The notes: generated by a model from the letters alone, not told the origin. Shown: positions 44,089 through 53,173, numbered from the stretch's first letter. The stretch is 64,000 nt of DNA from Devosia sp. (GCA_028290665.1 JAQGJK010000004.1:1-64000), one strand, 5' to 3'. Numbers and translations: made by a program.

Positions 44089-45128
44089 GTTTCGCTTTTC
44101 GCCAGTTCGGTTTCGGTGATCACCCGATTGCGGCCAGCGTGCTTGGCCGCGTAGAGGCAGCGATCGGCGCGCTCGATAATGGTGCTGCTGGTGTCGGAGG
44201 CAGTGAACATGGCAACGCCGAACGACGCGGTAATGCGCCCGAGCTTTTCGCTTGTCGACCGCTTGAGCAATTCCTTGGCCTGGATCGCCCTGCGAATATT
44301 CTCCGCGACGATGGTCGCGCCTTCGAGATCGGTCTGCGGCAGGATGGCGGCGAATTCTTCACCGCCGTAACGGGCCGCGAGGTCCTTGCCCTTGATGTTG
44401 GATTTGAGCGTCATCGCCACGAGGCGCAGCACCTGGTCGCCGGTCTGGTGGCCATAGGTGTCGTTGAACTGCTTGAAATGGTCGATGTCGACCAGCATCA
44501 GGCACATCGGCACGCCGTCATGGGCTGCGTCCCTGAGCGCTTTCGCGAGGCCCTCGTCAAAGCATTTGCGGTTGAAAATCTTGGTCAGCGGATCGAGCAT
44601 CGACTCGCGGCGGACCTCGTCGAGATCGCGTTGCAGCCCGGCGATATCCTCGCGCGAGGCTTCGAGTTTACCCTCGAGTGCCCGGTTGGTTTCCTGCATC
44701 CGCTGCGTATCGCGCAGCAGCTTGATCGTCATCTCGCGCATTTTGGCCGCGTCGAGACCGCCTTCAAGATCGCCTGTCGCTGCCTGCAACGAGCCGGAGT
44801 AGGACACGGCCGTCGCCATGGCGGTATCGATGGCGTCGTTGACCGCGCCGATGCGATCCTGCATCCGCTGCGACACACTCGAGATGCGATCGTTGGCGTC
44901 CTGGGATTTGAGGAATTCGTTGTAAAGTTTTTCGGCCAGATCCTCGGTCGGCGCAGCGCCATCCCGAAATATCGAATTGATCCGCGAGTTTAGCGCCGGA
45001 TTGACGCCGGTTGCATAGGTGTAGAGCAGTTCATAAAACTGCGGATACGGCGGAATGGACCCCCGTTTCAGAAGGTCGAGCGCGGAGGTGGCATAGCCAA
45101 GTGCGCGCTTGAATTCCTGCTCTGACAC
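44076..45128 (-). CDS. GGDEF diguanylate cyclase
   Basis: A 350-residue cytoplasmic protein that should make cyclic di-GMP. The catalytic motif GGEEF is intact at about residues 255-259, with DPLTKIFNRKCFDEGL and VDIDHFKQFND. The inhibitory I-site position reads KGKD rather than RxxD, so product feedback may be lost. The N-terminal 180 residues are helical with a coiled coil before the catalytic domain (LEGKLEASREDIAGLQRDL); no known sensor domain or membrane helix is seen. The N-terminus recalls the PopA/PleD-unlike cytoplasmic GGDEF proteins of Rhizobiales. Confidence 0.92.
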   Translation of the reverse strand: MSEQEFKRALGYATSALDLLKRGSIPPYPQFYELLYTYATGVNPALNSRINSIFRDGAAPTEDLAEKLYNEFLKSQDANDRISSVSQRMQDRIGAVNDAIDTAMATAVSYSGSLQAATGDLEGGLDAAKMREMTIKLLRDTQRMQETNRALEGKLEASREDIAGLQRDLDEVRRESMLDPLTKIFNRKCFDEGLAKALRDAAHDGVPMCLMLVDIDHFKQFNDTYGHQTGDQVLRLVAMTLKSNIKGKDLAARYGGEEFAAILPQTDLEGATIVAENIRRAIQAKELLKRSTSEKLGRITASFGVAMFTASDTSSTIIERADRCLYAAKHAGRNRVITETELAKSETQAA

Positions 45129-45234
45129 GCTTTCCTCGCGCTTTCGCCGGCCCTTGCAGGACGTTCGGCGATACTATCCACAAACGGCATTAACGCCCGG
45201 TAAAAGGCGTTCGGAGTCCAGGCGACGACTACCG

Positions 45235-46857
45235 TCAGTCCTGAACAGCTCGCGCCGTGGACCTGAGCAGAAACGCCGGCACGGGACCATCCGAGCCGAA
45301 TGGGCTATCGGCGTCATAACGTTCAGCCTTGCCGCGATTCGCAAGCGCCGTGTTGTCGACTTCCGTCTCGCGACTGTTGTCTTTTCGGACGGGCGTCTCG
45401 CGATTGGCGGGCTGCCGGTTGGTCGAGGGGCGACCGGCGTTCTGGCGATCATTGCCAGTTTCGCGAGGCGTGCCGGGTTCCCGACCATTGCCCGGTTCGC
45501 GACGTTTGCGATCGCCACGCGGGGGGCGAGCCTCGGCGCGGGGTTGCTCCTTCGGCGTCTCGGCAATCTCGATGCGCGTCGGCTTGGCGATCTCTTCGCG
45601 GGGCAGGCGCGGGCTCTCGTTGCGGGCCGGGCGGCCTTCTTCGATGTACGGGATGTCCTTCTGGATCAGCTTCATCACCGCTTCGAGGTGCTTGCTGTCG
45701 GATGGGGTGACCAGGGTAATCGCGGTGCCGGCGCGCCCTGCACGCCCGGTGCGACCAATGCGGTGGACATAATCCTCCGCATGCACCGGCACATCGAAAT
45801 TGAACACATGACTGACGGCCGGGATATCGAGCCCGCGGGCTGCGACGTCAGAGGCGACCAGCAGCGTCAGCTTGTTGGCCTTGAACGCTTCAAGCGTTTC
45901 GGTGCGGCTTTTCTGGTCCATGTCGCCATGCAGCCCGCCGGCTGAAAAGCCGTGCCGCTCGAGCGAGCGGGCGAGGGTGGCGATGTCGCGCTTGCGATTG
46001 CAGAAGATGATGGCGTTGGTCAGCCCTTCGGCCGCCTGCAGTTGCTGGCGCAGCACTTCACGCTTTTCTTCGGGCTTGTTGCCGGAGCGAGCGAGTTTCT
46101 GGTCGATTGTCTCAGCAGTCGAGTTTTGCCGGGCGACCTGGATTTCGACCGGGTCCTTGAGGAAAGCCTTGGTCAGCCGGCGAATTTCGGGCGGCATCGT
46201 CGCCGAGAAGAACAGCGTCTGCCGGCGGGCCGGGAGGAAGCCGCAAATCTTTTCGATGTCGGGGATGAAACCCATGTCGAGCATGCGATCGGCCTCGTCG
46301 ATGACGAGGATATCGACGCCGTTCATCAGGATGCGGCCGCGCTCGAACTGGTCGAGCAGCCGCCCGGGGGTCGCGATCAGCACGTCGGCGCCGCGATCGA
46401 GCACGCGGTTCTGCTCATCAAAGGAGACGCCGCCGATCAGCAGGGCGATGGAAAGCTTGTGGTTCTTGCCGTACTTCTCGAAATTCTCATGGACCTGCGC
46501 GGCGAGTTCGCGCGTCGGTTCGAGAATAAGGGTGCGGGGCATGCGGGCCCGGGCGCGGCCGCTTTCGAGCAGTGTCAGCATCGGCAGCACGAATGCCGCC
46601 GTCTTGCCGGTGCCCGTCTGGGCAATGCCGATCAAATCCTTCTTTTGCAGGACGATCGGGATCGCCTGCGCCTGGATTTCGGTGGGCTTGGTATAGCCGG
46701 AAGCCGTGACCGCCTCGATCACTTTGCTCGAAAGCCCAAGGCCGTTAAAGTCGTCGCTCAAATCTTTAGTCCACTCAAGAGTTTTGGGGGGTCGACGGGG
46801 AGCCTCTTGAGCAGGCTGGACGTCGGCGCGAGTGGTCACTTTGACGCGCGGGACCAT
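45235..46857 (-). CDS. DEAD-box ATP-dependent RNA helicase
   Basis: A 540-residue helicase of the RhlE/DeaD group. Motifs: Q-motif near GYTKPTEIQAQAIP, AQTGTGKT, PTRELAAQ, TPGRLLDQ, DEAD, SAT, SDVAARGLDIP and HRIGRTGRAGR. The C-terminal 130 residues are a disordered, Arg/Pro/Asn-rich RNA-binding tail. It likely unwinds rRNA or mRNA structure, possibly with the RNase E degradosome. The ATG at 46857 is used; the frame continues to a TTG six codons upstream. Confidence 0.93.
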   Translation of the reverse strand: MVPRVKVTTRADVQPAQEAPRRPPKTLEWTKDLSDDFNGLGLSSKVIEAVTASGYTKPTEIQAQAIPIVLQKKDLIGIAQTGTGKTAAFVLPMLTLLESGRARARMPRTLILEPTRELAAQVHENFEKYGKNHKLSIALLIGGVSFDEQNRVLDRGADVLIATPGRLLDQFERGRILMNGVDILVIDEADRMLDMGFIPDIEKICGFLPARRQTLFFSATMPPEIRRLTKAFLKDPVEIQVARQNSTAETIDQKLARSGNKPEEKREVLRQQLQAAEGLTNAIIFCNRKRDIATLARSLERHGFSAGGLHGDMDQKSRTETLEAFKANKLTLLVASDVAARGLDIPAVSHVFNFDVPVHAEDYVHRIGRTGRAGRAGTAITLVTPSDSKHLEAVMKLIQKDIPYIEEGRPARNESPRLPREEIAKPTRIEIAETPKEQPRAEARPPRGDRKRREPGNGREPGTPRETGNDRQNAGRPSTNRQPANRETPVRKDNSRETEVDNTALANRGKAERYDADSPFGSDGPVPAFLLRSTARAVQD

Positions 46858-46956
46858 AGTCAATAGGTCCGGCAAGTCAACGGATTTGCAAGGTATTTGC
46901 TTAACGCCCAGCCACTCGGCACTTAGGTGGGGACGATTCGATCAATCTGCAACGGG

Positions 46957-48966
46957 TCAGACGTCGAGATCGGTCACGAACGCTGCGTTGGCCTGGATGA
47001 AATCGAAGCGTGCCTCGGGGCGATTGCCCATCAGCCGTTCGACAGAGGATTTGGTTTCATCGCGATCGTCGATGACCTTGACCTGCAGCAGCGTGCGCGT
47101 CGCGGGGGACATGGTGGTTTCGCGGAGGTGTACGTAGGGCATCTCGCCGAGGCCCTTGAAGCGGGTGATATCGATCTTGGCCTTGCCCTTGAACTCGGTC
47201 TTGATCAGTTCGGCGCGATGCGCGTCGTCGCGGGCGTACAGCGTCTTGGCGCCCTGGGTGATGCGATAGAGCGGGGGCAGGGCGAGGTAAAGGTGCCCGC
47301 CATCGATGAGTTGCGGCATTTCCTGGAAGAAAAAGGTGATCAGCAGTGAGGCGATGTGGGCGCCGTCCACATCGGCATCGGTCATGATGATGATCTTGTC
47401 ATAGCGCAGATCGTCCTCGCGATAACGGTCGCGGGTGCCGCAGCCGAGTGCCTGGATCAGATCGGCGATCAGTTGATTGGCGACCAGCTTGTCGCGGCTG
47501 GCGCCGGCGACGTTGAGGATTTTGCCACGCAGCGGCAGCACGGCCTGGCTGGCGCGGTTGCGGGCCGATTTGGCGCTGCCGCCGGCCGAGTCACCTTCGA
47601 CGATGAAGATTTCTGCGCCCTGCGCCGCGCCTTGCGTGCAATCGGCGAGCTTGCCGGGTAGCCGCAGCTTGCGGGTGGCGCTGGCGCGATCGATTTCCTT
47701 GTCCTTGCGCCGCCGCAGCCGATCCTCGGCGCGATCAATTGCCCAATCGAGCAGGCGCGTCGCCTCCCGGGGCGAGGCGGCGAGCCAGTGGTCGAATGCG
47801 TCGCGCAGCGCCGTGTCGACGATGCGGCTGGCCTCGACCGAGGCGAGGCGATCCTTGGTCTGGCCGACGAACTCCGGCTCCCGGATGAACACCGACAGCA
47901 TGGCGCTGCAATGAACGAACACATCCTCGGCTGTCAGCACGGCGGCGCGCTTGTTGTTCGACAATTCGCCGTAGTTTTTGAGGCCACGCAGAACCGCGAG
48001 ACGCAGTCCGGTCTCGTGGCTGCCCCCCTCGGGGGTCGGGATGGTGTTGCAATACGATGAGACGAAGCCGTCGCCGAGCGCCCAGGCGATAGCCCATTCG
48101 ACGGCGCCATGCGTACCCGGCTTGCCGATCTGGCCGGCAAAGATTTCATCGACGATGCGCGTCTCGCCCTCGATCCGCGCCGCCATGAACTGCTTGAGCC
48201 CGCCGGGATAGTGGAAGCTCTCCTTTTCCGGCACTTCGGCCGAGGATAGTTCAGGATCGCACGACCAGCGCAGCTCGACGCCGCCAAAGAGGTAGGCTTT
48301 CGAGCGTGTCATCTTGAACAGGCGAGCCACCGAGAACTGTGCCTTGTCGCCGAAAATCTGCGGGTCGGGGTGAAAGCGCACGGTGGTGCCGCGCCGGTTG
48401 ATCACCCGGCCGATTTTTTCCATCGGCCCCGTCGGCTTGCCGCGCGAGAATGACTGGCGATAGAGCGTCTGGTCCTGGGCAACTTCGACGATGCAATCAT
48501 CGCTCAGCGCGTTGACCACCGAAACACCGACGCCATGCAGGCCGCCCGAGGTCTCGTAGGCTTTCGAATCAAATTTGCCGCCAGCGTGCAGCGTGGTCAT
48601 GACAATTTCGAGGGCTGAGCGACCAGGAAACTTGGGGTGATCCTCGACAGGAATGCCGCGACCGTTGTCGGCGACGGTCACATATCCGTCAGTGCCGAAA
48701 TGCACTTCGATGCGGTTGGCATGCCCGGCGATGGCCTCATCCATCGAGTTATCGATGACTTCGGCGAACAAATGATGGAGGGCATTGGAGTCGGTGCCGC
48801 CAATATACATGCCCGGTCGGCGGCGCACTGGCTCGAGGCCTTCGAGCACCTCGATATCGGCTGCGGAATAGGTGTGAGGGGCCGCCTGGCTGGGCTTTGG
48901 AGCCGGGATCGGCCTCCGGCTCTCGGACGCAGGCTCGGCGGAAAACAGGTCGTTGGGCTTAGCCAT
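46957..48966 (-). CDS. parE: DNA topoisomerase IV subunit B
   Basis: ATPase subunit of topoisomerase IV, which separates linked daughter chromosomes. The 669-residue protein has an N-terminal GHKL ATPase domain (EVIDNSMDEAIAG, DNGRGIPVE, GGLHGVGVSVVNAL), the transducer, and the TOPRIM domain (EIFIVEGDSAGGSAK, DADVDGAHI, TFFFQEMPQLI). The length near 670 and QAVLPLRGKILNV favour ParE over GyrB (about 800). It is not related to the ParE toxin at 31918. A weak GGAC site lies upstream. Confidence 0.95.
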   Translation of the reverse strand: MAKPNDLFSAEPASESRRPIPAPKPSQAAPHTYSAADIEVLEGLEPVRRRPGMYIGGTDSNALHHLFAEVIDNSMDEAIAGHANRIEVHFGTDGYVTVADNGRGIPVEDHPKFPGRSALEIVMTTLHAGGKFDSKAYETSGGLHGVGVSVVNALSDDCIVEVAQDQTLYRQSFSRGKPTGPMEKIGRVINRRGTTVRFHPDPQIFGDKAQFSVARLFKMTRSKAYLFGGVELRWSCDPELSSAEVPEKESFHYPGGLKQFMAARIEGETRIVDEIFAGQIGKPGTHGAVEWAIAWALGDGFVSSYCNTIPTPEGGSHETGLRLAVLRGLKNYGELSNNKRAAVLTAEDVFVHCSAMLSVFIREPEFVGQTKDRLASVEASRIVDTALRDAFDHWLAASPREATRLLDWAIDRAEDRLRRRKDKEIDRASATRKLRLPGKLADCTQGAAQGAEIFIVEGDSAGGSAKSARNRASQAVLPLRGKILNVAGASRDKLVANQLIADLIQALGCGTRDRYREDDLRYDKIIIMTDADVDGAHIASLLITFFFQEMPQLIDGGHLYLALPPLYRITQGAKTLYARDDAHRAELIKTEFKGKAKIDITRFKGLGEMPYVHLRETTMSPATRTLLQVKVIDDRDETKSSVERLMGNRPEARFDFIQANAAFVTDLDV

Positions 48967-49160
48967 CAAGGGTCCACAAACACGCGGCGAATCGCGAGCC
49001 CGTTTCTACCACAGATCACTCTCTGAAGCGTTTCGGCCGGAAGAACGAGACGGGCCCGAAAGATGAACTGAAACTGAACAGAAGATTCGGCCTCGGTTCA
49101 ATCCAGCGGCCGCACGGTGGGGGCAAGCCGAGCGTCAGGCACCACATCGAGGACTTCAAA

Positions 49161-49604
49161 ATGCGCTTCTCTCTTCCGACCTTCAAGACCACTGCCCGCG
49201 CCGCGATGATCGCCGTTGCGCTTGGCGCCACGACACTGGCTGCGGCTCCTGCCCAGGCAGGAAGCAGCCCGCTCGGCGGCTTTTCCATCCAGTTCGGCAC
49301 CGGTGGTGGCGGCAATTTCGGCTTCGGCTTTGACGGTGGCAGCAAGTACCACCACGACGATTACGAGCCGGACTATTCCGAATGCCTGACCAACTCGCAG
49401 ATCCGGAAGGGCCTGCAGAAGTATGGCTTTCATAACGTCCAGATCGGCAATGAACTCAACGGCCAGCGCGTCCGGGTCTACGCCCAGTACGGCAACTGGA
49501 TTTACAAGCTGCGGGTTGATCGCTGCAACGGCCGCGTTGACCAGATTCAGAAGTACAAGAAGGCCGGTGGCAACAATGGCTTCGAGTTCGAAATGAACTT
49601 CTAA
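49161..49604 (+). CDS. Secreted protein with C-terminal PepSY-like fold, copy 1
   Basis: A 147-residue protein with a signal peptide (residues 1-33, ending APAQA), a Gly/Phe-rich stretch (FGTGGGGNFGFGFDGG) and a globular end: CLTNSQIRKGLQKYGFHNV, GQRVRVYAQYGNWIYKLRVDRCNGRVDQI. This pattern, with two cysteines, is common in small exported rhizobial proteins and looks PepSY-like. It is related to the next gene (same GFGFG and CxT/QIR signature). Function unknown. Confidence 0.8.
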   Translation: MRFSLPTFKTTARAAMIAVALGATTLAAAPAQAGSSPLGGFSIQFGTGGGGNFGFGFDGGSKYHHDDYEPDYSECLTNSQIRKGLQKYGFHNVQIGNELNGQRVRVYAQYGNWIYKLRVDRCNGRVDQIQKYKKAGGNNGFEFEMNF

Positions 49605-49717
49605 TCGTTTGACAGCGATTTGATCACCCGGTCCGCGGCACGCCATGCCGTGGGCCGGTTTCATGCATTACCCTGAGGCTAAAGATTTCAGCACCCGGGC
49701 CAAGGAGGCCTATCCAC

Positions 49718-50032
49718 ATGACACTGCTACGGACACTGGCGGCCGCTGCGACCGCCCTGACGATTGGCATGACGGCGATGCCCGCATCGGCCGGTTCGTC
49801 GTTCAATTTCGGGTTCGGCTTCGGCTCGAATTTCGACGATCATTTCCCGGTCATCTGCATGACGGATTACCAGATCCGGAACTACTTTGCGGACCGCGGC
49901 TACTACGACGTGAAGCTCAATGTGCCCAATGAGCAGCGCATTCAGGTGAAAGCCAGCCGCGACGGAGCGACCTATCTCATCCGCTTCAATTTCTGCACCT
50001 CGCGGATCATCGATAGCCAGAGAATTTCCTGA
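49718..50032 (+). CDS. Secreted protein with C-terminal PepSY-like fold, copy 2
   Basis: A 104-residue shorter paralogue of the gene 113 bases upstream. Signal peptide at residues 1-25 (ending PASA), then NFGFGFGSNFDD and CMTDYQIRNYFADRGYYDVKLN, QRIQVKASRDGATYLIRFNFCTSRIID. The two cysteines match those of copy 1. CAAGGAGG is located 10 bases before the ATG. A tandem duplication followed by divergence is the simplest view. Function unknown. Confidence 0.82.
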   Translation: MTLLRTLAAAATALTIGMTAMPASAGSSFNFGFGFGSNFDDHFPVICMTDYQIRNYFADRGYYDVKLNVPNEQRIQVKASRDGATYLIRFNFCTSRIIDSQRIS

Positions 50033-50624
50033 TCCGTCAACGCATTAGCCGGCCTGGCACGAGCCCGGTTTCCCAGATCGGGACGGCTTGGCCCCGCCTG
50101 GTTTACCAATGCTTTGCTTTGTGTAAGCCCTTTTTTAAGCCGGCGCTGCTAGACCACTGACATACGGTTTTTGTCTGGAGTTGCCGTATGGGACGCGGGT
50201 TCGACGACGGTGTTGCGTGTATGTCGATCGATGCCTCAGCCCCCATTTCGACCGGGTGGCAGCAGGCCGGATTTGTTAGTTTTGCGTACCGGCTTGCCCA
50301 CCTAACCGTCCCGCGCGGTCAACTGCTTTCGGCGCTGTTCGCGCTGTTTTACTTCGTGTAAGACCTCGCTCGCACTCGACGCGAATCTCTGAGGGCTTAC
50401 GTGCAAACCTATCTTCGTCGCCATCGCCAGCGTGTCCCCGTATCCGCCCTGCTGCCATTCGGCAGGCAGGGCTGACCGACCGGGTCCGAAGCACGTTCGA
50501 TTTCCCCACTGGTCTGTCCGTAACCGCCGCTGCGTCATGCCATTGACCGCGGTTTGATTTCGGCTTCTGGCATTGCCTAAGCGCATTTGATGCGCTTCGC
50601 TGCCGACCATTCGGGTATTCGATC
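50033..50624. other. Leader region upstream of the ABC-F gene
   Basis: About 590 bases. It may hold one short ORF (50188-50361), a hairpin GCCCTGC/GCAGGGC with inner GCC/GGC stem (50446-50472), and the perfect short hairpin AAGCGCAT-TTG-ATGCGCTT near 50579-50597, 30 bases before the ABC-F start. A T-rich stretch (CCCTTTTTTAAGCC) lies near 50130. No other gene is visible. Confidence 0.5.
50188..50361 (+). CDS. Possible 57-residue small ORF
   Basis: Begins MGRGFDDGVACMS and ends with a hydrophobic LLSALFALFYFV stretch. TGGAG is seven bases before the ATG, a good binding site for such a short frame. It could be a leader peptide or a small membrane protein. There is no family evidence, and it may be chance. 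Confidence 0.3.
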   Translation: MGRGFDDGVACMSIDASAPISTGWQQAGFVSFAYRLAHLTVPRGQLLSALFALFYFV

Positions 50625-52136
50625 ATGGGCTCCATCAGCCTCAAGCATCTCTCCATTACGGCCGGCACGCCGTTGTTCACTGACCTCAACCTGGTCATCG
50701 GCGAGGGCGAGCATGTCGGCCTGATCGCCGGCAATGGGATGGGCAAGACAACGCTGCTCCGCGCCATCGCCGGGCAGGTCGAGCCGAGCGCCGGCGACAT
50801 TACGCTGTCCCGAGGCCTCGCCATCGGCTTTGTCGAGCAGGACGTGCCGGCAGCACTCAAGGCACTGACGCTGCGCGAAGCCGTCGCCGAGGCGTTGTCG
50901 CCGGAGCGGCGGGACACCGAAAGCTGGCGCGTCGACGTGGCGCTCGACGAGTTCGAAACGCCGGATGCCTTGCGGGACCGTCTGGTGGCGGCACTCAGCG
51001 GCGGGTGGCAGCGGCTGATGCTGATCGCGCGTATCTGGGTCACCGAGCCCGATGCACTGCTGCTCGACGAGCCCACCAATCACCTCGACCTCGAAAAGCT
51101 GTTCTGGCTCGAACGCTGGGTGAAGCGGGCGACCAAGCGCTTGCCGATGCTGATCGCCAGCCATGATCGCGATTTCCTCGATGCGGTGACCAATCGGACG
51201 CTGTTCCTGCGACCGACCGGATCACAGCTGTTCGCCGTGCCCTATAGCGCTGCCCGCCAGGCGCTCGACGGACGCGATGCGGCTGCCGAAGTGCAACTCG
51301 ACAACGAGATGAAGACCGTCAAGCAGCTGCGGAAGCAGGCGGCCAAACTCACCAATGTTGGGATCAACTCGGGCTCCGACCTGCTGGTGGTCAAGGCCAA
51401 GCAGCTCAAGGACCGGGCGAGCAAAATCGAGGATGCCGCGCGGCCGGTCCATCGGGAACGCTCAGGCGATATCAGGCTGGTCAACAGCGGCACGCACGCC
51501 AAGGTGCTGGCGGCGCTGGAGGACGTGACGGTGACGACGCCGGCGGGCGACCTACTGTTCCGCATCGCTAAGCTGCACCTGTTCCAGGGCGATCGCATCG
51601 TCCTGCTCGGCCGCAACGGTACCGGCAAATCGCAGTTGATCAAGCTGATCCGCCGTGCGGTGAACGGCGAGTCGATCGAGGGGATCCGGATCGCCGGCTC
51701 GGTGGTGACCGGCTACATGGACCAGGAACTGTCGCAATTGCCGCCGACCGAAACGCCTTCCGGGTTCATCGCCCGGCGTTTCGATCTGCAGGACCAGCGG
51801 ACGCGGAGCCTGCTGGCCGGGGCAGGGTTCGTGGTGGAGCGGCAGGAGAAGCCGATTGGCAGCTTTTCGTTTGGGCAGCGGTCGCGCCTCGGGCTGCTGG
51901 CGCTGCGGTTGACCGAACCCAATTTTTACTTGCTGGACGAGCCGACCAACCACATCGACATCGCCGGTTGCGAGGCGCTCGAAAGCGAAATCCTCGCCCA
52001 CGGCGCGACGGCGGTGATTGTCTCGCATGACCGGAGTTTTGTTCGGACGGTGGGGACGCGGTTCTGGAAGGTGGAGGGGCGGCGGTTGCAGGAGGTTGAT
52101 AGTCCCGAGCCGTTTTTTGCCGAGATGGCGGGGTAG
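50625..52136 (+). CDS. ABC-F family ATPase
   Basis: A 503-residue protein with two ABC domains and no membrane segments, as in ABC-F translation factors. Domain 1: AGNGMGKTT, signature LSGGWQR, LLLDEPTNHLD. Domain 2: GRNGTGKS, a degenerate signature FSFGQRSR and YLLDEPTNHID. The linker of about 80 residues between them is charged and helical (MKTVKQLRKQAAKL), corresponding to the P-site tRNA interaction motif. Such proteins free stalled ribosomes or give antibiotic resistance; the subtype is not clear (it does not look like a typical EttA or Uup). A long, possibly structured leader precedes it. Confidence 0.9.
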   Translation: MGSISLKHLSITAGTPLFTDLNLVIGEGEHVGLIAGNGMGKTTLLRAIAGQVEPSAGDITLSRGLAIGFVEQDVPAALKALTLREAVAEALSPERRDTESWRVDVALDEFETPDALRDRLVAALSGGWQRLMLIARIWVTEPDALLLDEPTNHLDLEKLFWLERWVKRATKRLPMLIASHDRDFLDAVTNRTLFLRPTGSQLFAVPYSAARQALDGRDAAAEVQLDNEMKTVKQLRKQAAKLTNVGINSGSDLLVVKAKQLKDRASKIEDAARPVHRERSGDIRLVNSGTHAKVLAALEDVTVTTPAGDLLFRIAKLHLFQGDRIVLLGRNGTGKSQLIKLIRRAVNGESIEGIRIAGSVVTGYMDQELSQLPPTETPSGFIARRFDLQDQRTRSLLAGAGFVVERQEKPIGSFSFGQRSRLGLLALRLTEPNFYLLDEPTNHIDIAGCEALESEILAHGATAVIVSHDRSFVRTVGTRFWKVEGRRLQEVDSPEPFFAEMAG

Positions 52137-52144
52137 GGGGACGA

Positions 52145-52166
52145 TGGGGCGGGAATGCCCGCCCCA
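52145..52166. terminator. Bidirectional hairpin between convergent genes
   Basis: 9-bp stem TGGGGCGGG / CCCGCCCCA with a 4-base loop AATG, between the ABC-F stop and the AHSA1 gene stop. Neither side has a clear T-run, so it may only stabilise 3' ends. Confidence 0.5.
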
Positions 52167-52172
52167 AGGGCC

Positions 52173-52658
52173 TCAGGCATTGACCTGCCAGTTTTCAAGC
52201 ATCGCATCGAGACGGGCGTAGCCTTCCCGGGCACCGCTTTCCATGCCGGACGCCATCATGCCGTTGCGGGCTTCGATGGAGGCCAGTTCGGAGTGGGCGC
52301 GATAGATGGTTTTGCCATCGACCTCTTCGAGCTCGACCGTGTCGATCGACACCATGTCGTCATACATGCCGACCATGCCGAAGGTTTTGACCACCCTCTC
52401 CGGCCGGGCGATCTCGCGGTACTCGCCATGGAAATCGACGTGGCCGCCATCGGCGAACACTGAGCGGATTTTCCACTTGCCGCCGACGCGCCAGTCGAAT
52501 TCCAGCACGGTGTTGGCGTGCGCCGCCGGGCCGAACCAGTTGACGACATGTTCGGGCTGCGACAGGGCGCGCCACACCAGTTCGCGCGGTGCATTGAAGG
52601 TGCGGGTGAAATTGACGAAGGCCTTGCCGGCCGGGGCATCGATTTTGAGGTCATCCAT
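52173..52658 (-). CDS. SRPBCC/AHSA1-domain protein
   Basis: A 161-residue START-like (AHSA1) protein: FTRTFNAPRELVWRALSQPEHVVNWFGP, WRVGGKWKI, DFHGEYREIARPERVV and a C-terminal ESGAREGYARLDAMLENW. These proteins bind hydrophobic ligands. They are very often paired with an ArsR-type regulator, as here; the regulator gene is 30 bases upstream on the same strand. Ligand unknown. Confidence 0.92.
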   Translation of the reverse strand: MDDLKIDAPAGKAFVNFTRTFNAPRELVWRALSQPEHVVNWFGPAAHANTVLEFDWRVGGKWKIRSVFADGGHVDFHGEYREIARPERVVKTFGMVGMYDDMVSIDTVELEEVDGKTIYRAHSELASIEARNGMMASGMESGAREGYARLDAMLENWQVNA

Positions 52659-52688
52659 GATTTGTCTCCGGTGTTGCGGGGCGGGGAA

Positions 52689-53036
52689 TTAGTTCGGCGT
52701 GCCATCGGGATCGCCGGCCGAAAGTTTGGTGAGGTAATCGTCGAGACGATCGAGGCTCGCGGTGCGATGCCGGACATAGGCGTCGATGAAAGCGGCGACC
52801 TGTTCCATCGGCGCGGTTTCCAGCTTGCACGGCCGGAACTGGGCGTGGCGGGTGCGCGACACCAGGCCGGCGTCTTCGAGGACCTTGATGTGTTTGGAAA
52901 CGGCAGCGAGGCTCATCGGATAGGGCGCCGCCAGATCATTGACGGATGCCTCACCACGCGCGAGTTGGGCCAGAATATTACGTCGCGTCGGGTCGGCCAG
53001 GGCGGACAAGGTTAGGCTTAGTGCGTCAGTCGACAT
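52689..53036 (-). CDS. ArsR/SmtB-family transcriptional regulator
   Basis: A 115-residue winged-helix protein: LSALADPTRRNILAQLARGEASVNDLA, then recognition helix MSLAAVSKHIKVLEDAGLV and wing SRTRHAQFRPCKL. No classical metal-binding ELCVCDL motif is seen, so it is probably of the AHSA1-linked type rather than a metal sensor. Several TCAACC/GGTTGA sites in its own promoter indicate autoregulation. It is first gene of the pair with the AHSA1 protein. Confidence 0.92.
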   Translation of the reverse strand: MSTDALSLTLSALADPTRRNILAQLARGEASVNDLAAPYPMSLAAVSKHIKVLEDAGLVSRTRHAQFRPCKLETAPMEQVAAFIDAYVRHRTASLDRLDDYLTKLSAGDPDGTPN

Positions 53037-53042
53037 CGGGAT

Positions 53043-53111
53043 TCAACCGGTTGATAGTAAACTTAGTGGTTGAATACACAACCGTCGGTAGGGTGTCAAC
53101 CAGTTGGTTGA
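53043..53111 (-). promoter_or_regulatory. ArsR promoter with operator cluster
   Basis: On the minus strand TTGACA (53094-53099) and TATTCA (53071-53076) are 17 bases apart. Two inverted repeats, TCAACCGGTTGA (53043-53054) and TCAACCAGTTGGTTGA (53096-53111), flank them, and GGTTG...CAACC (53068-53083) adds a further pair of half-sites. The outer one overlaps the -35 and the inner one the transcript start. Confidence 0.7.
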
Positions 53112-53173
53112 ATATGTGAGGTCGATAAGCTACCGATACAGGTCAGGCGGCCGCTACGGTGAGTTCCGCGTCG

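Noticed and set aside
46957-48966. Gyrase subunit B instead of topoisomerase IV
   Set aside because: Length near 670 and the ParE-type core argue against GyrB, which is about 800 residues in this group.
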